Positions 56,882 through 64,000 of a stretch of DNA of 64,000 bases are shown piece by piece. Under the pieces are notes generated by a model. It saw nothing but the letters and a program-made list of their open reading frames with translations. It was not told the origin of the DNA and did no database searches. The position numbers were made by a program, and so were the translations under genes. This DNA is from Zygaena filipendulae (taxonomy: Eukaryota; Arthropoda; Insecta; Lepidoptera; Zygaenidae), in the NCBI GenBank assembly GCA_907165275.2, contig OU015662.1, positions 7,199,501-7,263,500 of the forward strand. The letters run 5' to 3'. The number at the start of each line of letters is the position of its first letter. The first letter of the stretch is position 1.

Positions 56882-57761
56882 GAAATACTCGAGCGCATCA
56901 GATATTGTAGTTTAGATACTCCAAGGTGTCGCTGATATCGAAAATATATTCATCTGCCGATTTGCGTGGTGAGGGTGGTAATCCAAAGGGGAGAAAATTA
57001 AAAAAAAAACACACTTACTATTTCTATGAAATATGTAAAAGCTCACAAAATATTATTCACAAAACTAACTTTAAAGCACAAACAAGCCAGAGCGTCTTAC
57101 AACATGAACGTGTTGTTTTGTGATGAGCTGTAAAGGAAAATGGCGTCATGGCGACGGACAGCAGCGTGGGAATGGTGTGAGAGAGTCAGATATACACAAA
57201 AAGTGAAAGGGAGAGAGAGGCGCGGAGCGGAGTAATACACCTTTGAACGCTACTTTTTTGAAGTCAGATAAAAATTTTTATTTAAGTGAAAGGTTAACCT
57301 ATAGTTCGATGTAATACTTACCTTCAATTATTTTAGTATGCATTTTAACCAACTTTTAGTGCCGTAATATGCTGTGATGACGTCAGGCGATGGAAAGTAG
57401 TGTGAGGACTGTGCGAGAGAGTGATAGATAGAGAAAAAGTAAAGGAAAAAAAGGCAGAGTGAGAAATAGGTACATGTTTCACTGCAGCTGCTCGTTATAA
57501 ACTTTATAGACAATTTTTGTTTCTTCGGCTTATGAAAATCGGCAGATTATATTTTTCCCGCTATCCTTGAGTTATTTACTTCAAAATAAAAAATAAACCA
57601 ACCGCGCCTGAGAATGTCGAGGTGACGTTTTTTTTTTTGCAAGTGTGTGATCCTCTAACTCCCTTACGTCACGTTCAAATCGTCAGATTATTAATATACT
57701 CACTTTTTAGCATGTAACTAACCCACTATAATTATCTTAATCTGACGCGCTCGAGTATTTC
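56882..57761. mobile_element. non-autonomous DNA transposon-like element with long imperfect inverted ends
   Basis: GAAATACTCGAGCGCATCAGA (56882-56902) recurs inverted at 57741-57761 with one mismatch. A second pair, 'atattcatctgccgat' (56945-56960) and 'atcggcagattatat' (57539-57553), is also inverted. The interior has GAGAGAG-rich sequence and no long ORF. Confidence 0.5.
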
Positions 57762-58152
57762 GAGTTATCGATTTTTTTTTACAAATCTGATTGATTATCC
57801 TAGACACAACTACCGGTGTAGAGGGCTTATATTTGGTCTTATGTTCATCTGACGCGTTTTAGCAAATCCACAAATCCCCTCTTGGGCTCCCGTATTATAA
57901 GCAACCACTATTAAAAAATATTTTTGGGATTTGCACCCATAAGGGGGTGAAAAGATGAAAAAAATTGTATAGGAGTACCTACCGTCAGTTAGTCATGGAA
58001 ATCGAAGCTAAAAACATAAAAATTTGCTAAAGGTTTTCTCTTTATAACGTAAGCAACCACTATAAGAAATGATTTTTGGGATTTGCACCCATAAGGGTGA
58101 AAAGGGGAAAAAAATTGTATGTACATGGAAATCGATATTTAGAATTTTTAAA

Positions 58153-58400
58153 CTAGCTGTCCCACGCGGTTTCACCCGCGATAATTCGAAGTTCCCGCGG
58201 AATTGTTCCATACAAACTGTGCAACCCCTTTTCATCCCCTTAGGGGTTGAATTTTCAAAAAATCATTTCTTATCGGATGCCCACGTTATACAATGGACGC
58301 ACAGTTATTCTTCTGAGGGACACACCATGCAATTTACAGGTATCTACGATCAGCGGTTTAGGGTATGCGTTGATCCGTCAGTATGTCATTTAGACTGACG
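58153..58400 (+). repeat. 'ctagctgtcccacgcgg' repeat, long variant
   Basis: Collinear with 1271-1497, including the shared 'ctacgatcagcggtttaggg' end. It is preceded by two copies of 'gggatttgcacccataaggg' (57920 and 58078), part of the same element. Confidence 0.7.
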
Positions 58401-58816
58401 GATCAACATCATCATCATCGTGTCATGCTTGATTTGTCCTGAATAACAGACTGACGGATCAACACGTCATAGGTACGCTGAAAGCTCAGAAGAATAACTA
58501 AACTGAAAGCGTTTTTGGTGTTTCTAAAACGTAGTGGTTACCTTCTCTGTGGCTGTTTCATCCTCCTAACTCACCCATAAGAGTGAAAATATGGCCATGC
58601 AGGTAAAACCGCAAGGGCCAGCTAGTTATATTACCATTATTATATTTGTAAAATAAAAACTACGAATATATTATAACGTCTTAGTTGCTTTACGAGAGAA
58701 TCGAAATTGATAATTTGATGGGCTTTCATTTTAACAACAAAAGCAAAGAGTATCTACCTACTAATTGACGTTATAAAATTCTACGTAAGTAACTCTAAAG
58801 TTTTATGCCGTAATAA

Positions 58817-59000
58817 TATACAAATATTATAAACGCGAAATTAATTTTCTGTCTGTATGTCTGTTACCTTTTACGCCTCATCGGCTCAACCGATCATCAT
58901 GAAATTTTGCATAGGTACTCTTTAACAGGGGCATTAAGAGACGGACATACGATACTTTTCATCCCAGGACCTCCGCAGAAGCTCCAAAATTAACAGTTAG
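58817..59000 (-). repeat. 'ctagctgt'-type interspersed repeat (minus)
   Basis: 'atattataaacgcgaaatta', 'gatcatcatgaaattttgca' and 'catcccaggacctccgcaga' in reverse-family order. The GC end is decayed. Confidence 0.6.
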
Positions 59001-59316
59001 TATTAGTATCAACTACAGGAGGAGATTCCAGACTTTGAGAAGTCAACAGGTAAAACCACGGTCAGTGAGTAATCTTACATAAGTAGATACCAACCAAAAT
59101 ACTTTTGCGCAGTTCAATAACGTACTTAGTACTTCTTTGTGCCGTGGGCTTAAAAGACCCCGCTTTCAAATTAAATTAAACGGTGAATAGTAATTTTCTC
59201 AATAATCTAATGACTCGTTACAAAATAGCACAATACGAAAGCTGTTCAATAGACTTTTGTTTACTATAATCAGCTTTTATAAAGGATCCTTGGTTCAATT
59301 TAAGTTATATTGGGTA

Positions 59317-59510
59317 CTAGCTGTATCTACCCCGCGGTTTCACTCACGTTAGTTTCGGACTTATCGCGGGAAATCCGGGATGAAAAGTAAGTAGATATAT
59401 ACCTACTTACTTTTCATCCCGGATATAAGTAAGACCGCCATTTGCTTTCTCCTTTTCTTTAGGTACTGTAATATTGTTATTTTATGTGCAATAAAGGATT
59501 AAATAAATAA
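59317..59510 (+). repeat. 'ctagctgt' repeat head plus a LINE tail
   Basis: 'actagctgtatctaccccgc' begins a short copy. Its 'gggatgaaaagtaagtagat' is repeated inverted just downstream. A LINE-type 'gtgcaataaaggattaaata' plus (AAAT)n tail then follows. Confidence 0.5.
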
Positions 59511-61452
59511 ATAAATATCCTATTTTCTTTTCTGTACCCGGTTTGAAATGTAAGAGTTCGGCGGTAGTGAACCTGTAGGTAGGTAGTTCCGCTTATCTTG
59601 TTGTTTTGTTGTTTCGAAACTTGAATTAAGTATCTACTTAGACAAACAACATCTCTTAATATTATCTATTCAGTCTTATTTGTTATCTATTGAGTTGTAG
59701 AAATAAAATGTCAATATCGTATGCGGAAAGTTTTCAAAATCGACTTAAAGTCTTATAAATCTTTATTCGCTCACCCTTTTTGTTCCTGAGAATAAATTTG
59801 ATTTACTTATCAACCCTGGCCCAACCTGTTTTATAAAGGACGTGATCTGAATGCTACTTCTTGGCCTAATTTAGGTACAAGGATTTTGTAACCACTTTTT
59901 TATCCACAACAGAACAGAGGTACCTTACCTATAGGTACATAGTTCAAGTTCGATAACATAACTAATTCAAGAAAAAAGGATGTCAAAGGCATCTGTGATA
60001 CCGTAGTCGAGTAACATAATAATAATAATAATAAGTATATATGGAACATTTATTCCCAATTATAATGACTGAATTTACAAAGAGTTTAAAAATCTTATTT
60101 ACAGAGAGTACAAGTTAGGTATAACTTGGGGATATAAAATTGTCTTCAAAATTAAACATGTTTTCGAGAAATACGTATACAGTATATACCCACACTTTAT
60201 CCTAGATTTTATCCGCAGTTGGGTCTAAATGTGTAGAATGTTGGTAATCAGGGCCCTTATTCAATATGACCAACAACATGTCTTGCCCATAACGCGCGTT
60301 CAAAAAACGCATTCCCAAACGTTCTAGATGCCAAAATGTTAGAAACTATTATTCTGTATGCCGTAAGAAACGATATAAATGTATTTTTTGAGTTAAACTT
60401 CTTTGATTACGAGGGAGAGACAATTTTTGGGACGTGTTACCTAAAGCAATGTGTTATGGTCACAGTGAAAAAGGGCCCTGGCCCCTGGACTACTTCATCT
60501 GATGACACGCACGCAAACCGCCAAAAACAGGTGTTACCGGTTTTCATATCTATTTCCGGCTCCATCTAAATGCTTAAAAAATTACACTATAAAAAAATAG
60601 AGAGTGTTTGCCCTATTTTGAAATTTCTCTCCACAGATTTCATTTCAAATGGAATATCTTCGAAGATAGACCGGTAAGACTTATTTTACTCGTTATGAGC
60701 CTAAAACAAACGTAGTTGAGTTTGTGAAAAATATTTTGTTTTAAACTTTAATTTTAAATGTTATAAAAAACTTTTTTGAATCTTTATTTAATGTTTTTAA
60801 AAAACAAAAAAAAATATATTCATTGATATTTTAAATTGCCCGGGTTGTAATTGGTATATTCCCCACATCTTGTAAAAAAACCTACAAGTTTAATTCCTGC
60901 CTACAAAGATTTTTATTTAAAAAAAATATAGATAGCGTTTTTACTATTATAATTCATACCTATGTTTGCTGTTTTGTTCACGTGAATTTCGGAAATCGCT
61001 CGAGAACTCTTCGATTGGAAAAAAAATGCCATATCCACGACGATGCCATACTCGATCCGAAAAATCAAAAGATCTCGTTTACAACGAGGAAAAGGACAAA
61101 AGAAAAGACAAAAGTAGGTATACCTAGTATGTGGTATAGGTAAAGTGACGAAGTAAACAAATAACAATACAACACTCACCAATCTAAAAAGCCCTATCGT
61201 AAAACCCAAGCGCATTAACTGTAACTGTAAAGGTAACTCTACATAACTTTATCAAGGGGCGACTTTAGAAAAAAAAAACAAGCTCGCCGAATAATACATG
61301 AGTAGGGGCAATATTTTATTTACACTCGAAAACACAGGCGGTATCGAGCCGTTTCATTTGTTTGCTACCGGGATTAGGTGTAGTAAGTAGAGACAGGAGT
61401 AATGTTAATGCTCTTATATGAATTAGTTTATTTTTACTATATTTACTACTAA

Positions 61453-61775
61453 ACTAGCTGTCCCCCGCGGTATCACCCGCGGTAATTTCGGAGTTCCCGC
61501 GGGAATTCCAGGATACCCCTTCCTCATGAATAACTCTATCTATTGGTGAGAATCGCATGTAAATTTGTTGCGTAATTTTAAAGAACTATGCATACAGTGA
61601 AATCCCACCAAAACATTTTCATGTAAAATGATGCCAAGACGAGATCATAATATTATGACTCGCACTTCAAAAAGTCTTTCAACACAAGTTCAACACGTAG
61701 TTGGGTACGAGTAACATCGGCCTTGGTAAAGAGTCCCCGGGATACAGAAGTCGCGGGGAGGACAGCTAGTATTAT
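61453..61775 (+). repeat. 'ctagctgtcccccgcgg' interspersed repeat and companion end
   Basis: The head 'actagctgtcccccgcggta' is at 61453. The segment closes with a minus-type end 'cggggaggacagctagta' at 61755-61772. Confidence 0.55.
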
Positions 61776-62859
61776 TCGATTCTCGTCACAAATAAAAAAG
61801 ACATAAAATGATTAAAAAAAAAACAAAAAAGAACAGCCGAATGTGCCTGACGCATACTCTAATGGATAAGGTCATTCAGCGCCCTTTTATTTTGCCCCTG
61901 GCGCGCCATCAAATGTAATTCACCCGCATAAAATCAAGTTTTTATCTAAGGTTTTCTTTATGATCTATGAGTATTTTTTATAAAATTATAATTTTATTAG
62001 TTACATGCACCTATAAGCATTAATTATTATCGAGGGTTCCAATACGTCCCTCGTCTAACTTTACACCATGTATATTATTGTACCATAAAGTTCAATGAAC
62101 TTACTTGAAAATGTCGAATACATAATATGTCGCAGTAAAAGACGAAAACGGTGATAGGCAAATTCCGTGGAGGTAGATATAACAAACCACTGATGTAAAT
62201 AGGTACGTTCAGAATCTTATAAACTTTTATTCAGCAAACGTTGAGCAAAAGTTTACCAGTCAAAATTGTTAAGGATTCAATTTGCTATTTCCCTTTTGAC
62301 AACGTCGATGTCTTCACAACGACGTTCCGCTTTGTGCATGTTCTTACGTCACGCCTCAACTTTATGATACAAAATCTTTGAATTCAATTTCCTATCTACG
62401 AGTAAATACTAATACTGGTACAAACAAAAAGATGAATGTGAAAATTGATGATAATGTGGAGTGTTATGACTCATGAGTCAATTTTCAGAACCTATTTGGT
62501 AGGTAGGTACGTTTGTTATTATACCAAAGACATTAAATATTATTGCCTATTAGATATTATCATTCGACCACAGACATAATATTATATTTAGGTAGATGAT
62601 ATATTGTGAAAGAAGAAAGAAAGAAAGAAAATATATTTATTCTAGCACAACACACAAGAAAAAAAAGCAAATATAAACAGTGCTTAATCTTTTGTAGACA
62701 TATTATGATCTCTTGCATGTTCTGCCGAAAGCGCGTAAGCGTCACCAACTCAGCATTACCTAAGTGCGGGTACACCCACTGTACACCTAGCGCTGGTTTT
62801 CAGTTGGCACCCCGTTGTCACGCACGGACGGAGGTTACGAAAGAACAGGGATTATCGAT

Positions 62860-63090
62860 TTTAATACTGTTGAAACTGCGGGGGACTGCTAGTATATTTT
62901 TATAAAATGTTTGTAAAAAAAATATGTAGATATATTGATTTAAAAATCCTGTTCCTATACAGGGAATTTCGGGAGAAAAAGTATCCTATGTCCTTCTCTG
63001 TGTGCATGATTTCATGATCGCTTAAGCTGTTAAGGCGTGAAAGCCTAACGACAAACAAACACACTTTTGCATTTATGATACCTAGTAAGG
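62860..63090. repeat. two fragments of 'ctagctgt'-type repeats
   Basis: A minus-type end ('gaaactgcgggggactgcta') lies at about 62870-62893. A plus-type body ('aaaaagtatcctatgtcctt', 'gttaaggcgtgaaagcctaa') runs to about 63090. Confidence 0.55.
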
Positions 63091-63384
63091 ATTATGGATA
63101 AAGGGCATTTCTAGCATGTCAAAGTTTTACATGCTAAAAATTTTATTATGTACATCGTAGAAGCTCCTACCATAGATAGTATAATGCTCCAACCTAATGC
63201 ACTTTATGTAACATACCATACATGCCTACGTTCGTGTCGTGTCGTAACGCCTTCATACCACGCCTCGATATTCCAAGTAGGTAGTATTAATTTTACGGTA
63301 CCGTAAATTTAGCAAGTTAAGATGATAGGCAGTTTCCGAAAGGTACCATAAATCTTAACCTGATATCCTTAATATTTTAAATAA

Positions 63385-63515
63385 GAGTTTGTTTGTTAGT
63401 TACGTTTTCAAGCCGTAACTATAGTAACCAATCGATCATCGTGGAATTTTGCACACACATTGTCAGTTACACACAGGGTTGAGGGTACTCTTTATCCCGG
63501 AACTCCTCCGGGGAC
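63385..63515 (-). repeat. 'ctagctgt'-type interspersed repeat, partial (minus)
   Basis: 'gtttgttagttacgttttca', 'cgatcatcgtggaattttgc' and 'tatcccggaactcctccggg' in family order. It ends before the usual GC terminus. Confidence 0.55.
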
Positions 63516-64000
63516 TTTGGTAACAAATAAATTTCAACTAAATGATTGTACCTATTGTATAAGTATAGTACCTAAGTATAAATGTTTGTACTTCCGACCC
63601 CTTAAAGCCCGTCGAAACGTTTTATGAGTCATAAATCTTGACGCACATTGCCATTAAGTCGGTGGCTTGACCTAAAGTTAACTCGTTTTATTTGACCTAG
63701 AGGCACTGGAAAAATAACAATACGATACGAAGTTACCATTATATGAATCATGATTTGTTTTGTTATGTTGAAAGAATTTTATGTAAAAAAGTGATGCTGG
63801 AATTCAAATAAGTAATATCATAGATAAAAGGGAAATTGTTCCACGTAGGGACAAAAACGAGCCGTGTAGGTAAAATGTAAAAATGCAAATTGCAAAATAC
63901 AGTAGGTACAATATCATTTAGATTACCATGTATCTACTTATCAGTTGTTTAAAGCCAGTGAGAAGAATCTTCACATACAATAATTTACACGTCTTAATTA

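Larger units (their letters stand above)
54065..64000. other. gene-free, repeat-rich stretch downstream of RFC3
   Basis: Repeats and transposon scraps are listed separately. Between them (55700-56030, 59520-61440, 61780-62600, 63100-63380 and 63520-64000) I see no ORF with a known domain. Short ORFs at 60336, 60913 and 62606 lack family features. Distant exons of a gene lying mostly outside the window cannot be excluded. Confidence 0.5.

Noticed and set aside
60638..60682. Exon-like 43-nt segment between 'ccacag' and 'ggtaagac'
   Set aside because: Splice-like ends occur by chance at this length; no partner exons and no recognisable peptide.
60913..61215. 100-codon minus-strand ORF whose first 12 codons are followed by a donor-like GTGAGTG
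   Set aside because: It could be a first exon, but no downstream exon or known domain could be tied to it.
62606..62905. 99-codon ORF
   Set aside because: It starts in a (GAAA)n run and ends in a 'ctagctgt'-type repeat end; its middle looks like transposon debris.

Overview
The window looks like nuclear DNA of a moth or butterfly (Lepidoptera). It is AT-rich and intron-rich, with GT-AG introns, metazoan protein families, and dense short repeats: tRNA-derived SINEs, copies of a family whose end reads 'ctagctgtgccccgcggtttcacccgcgg', foldback elements, and frequent GTAGGTACCTACC-type words. The sequence alone does not fix a genus.

Five protein-coding genes can be assembled exon by exon. Three encode secreted takeout/juvenile-hormone-binding-protein-like lipid carriers. 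One is on the minus strand (664-5231, 239 aa). Two are tandem plus-strand paralogues (17964-28845, 244 aa; 31520-39391, 249 aa). All three have five coding exons with the same intron phases (1, 2, 1, 1). The tandem pair also shares exon lengths for exons 1-4, a promoter block and part of intron 1, so it is a recent duplication.

After a repeat-filled gap, a nine-exon minus-strand gene (46452-51237, 502 aa) encodes a membrane-anchored beta-secretase (BACE)-like aspartic protease with both catalytic motifs and six cysteines. Head-to-head with it, 1.7 kb away, lies an intronless replication factor C subunit (RFC3/RfC38, 52916-53983, 355 aa). A 0.6-kb MITE sits between these two genes.

The rest is mobile-element debris. 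5.8-7.6 kb holds one non-LTR retrotransposon inserted in another, which creates a chimeric 363-codon ORF. Reverse-transcriptase scraps lie near 30.3 and 55.1 kb. A two-exon fragment of a transposon-borne protein lies in an intron near 24-25 kb. There are four tRNA-SINE copies plus a fragment, several MITE families carrying TGACGTCA palindromes, and large inverted repeats at 19.3, 32.6, 34.7, 42.4 and 56.0 kb. No credible gene was found in 5.3-17.9 kb, 39.4-46.4 kb or 54.1-64 kb.

No wholly new biological system is evident. The most unusual items are the near-perfect 51-bp-arm hairpin at 42.4 kb, the patch of identity between the takeout paralogues, the nested-LINE chimeric ORF, and the CRE-like palindromes shared by unrelated MITEs.
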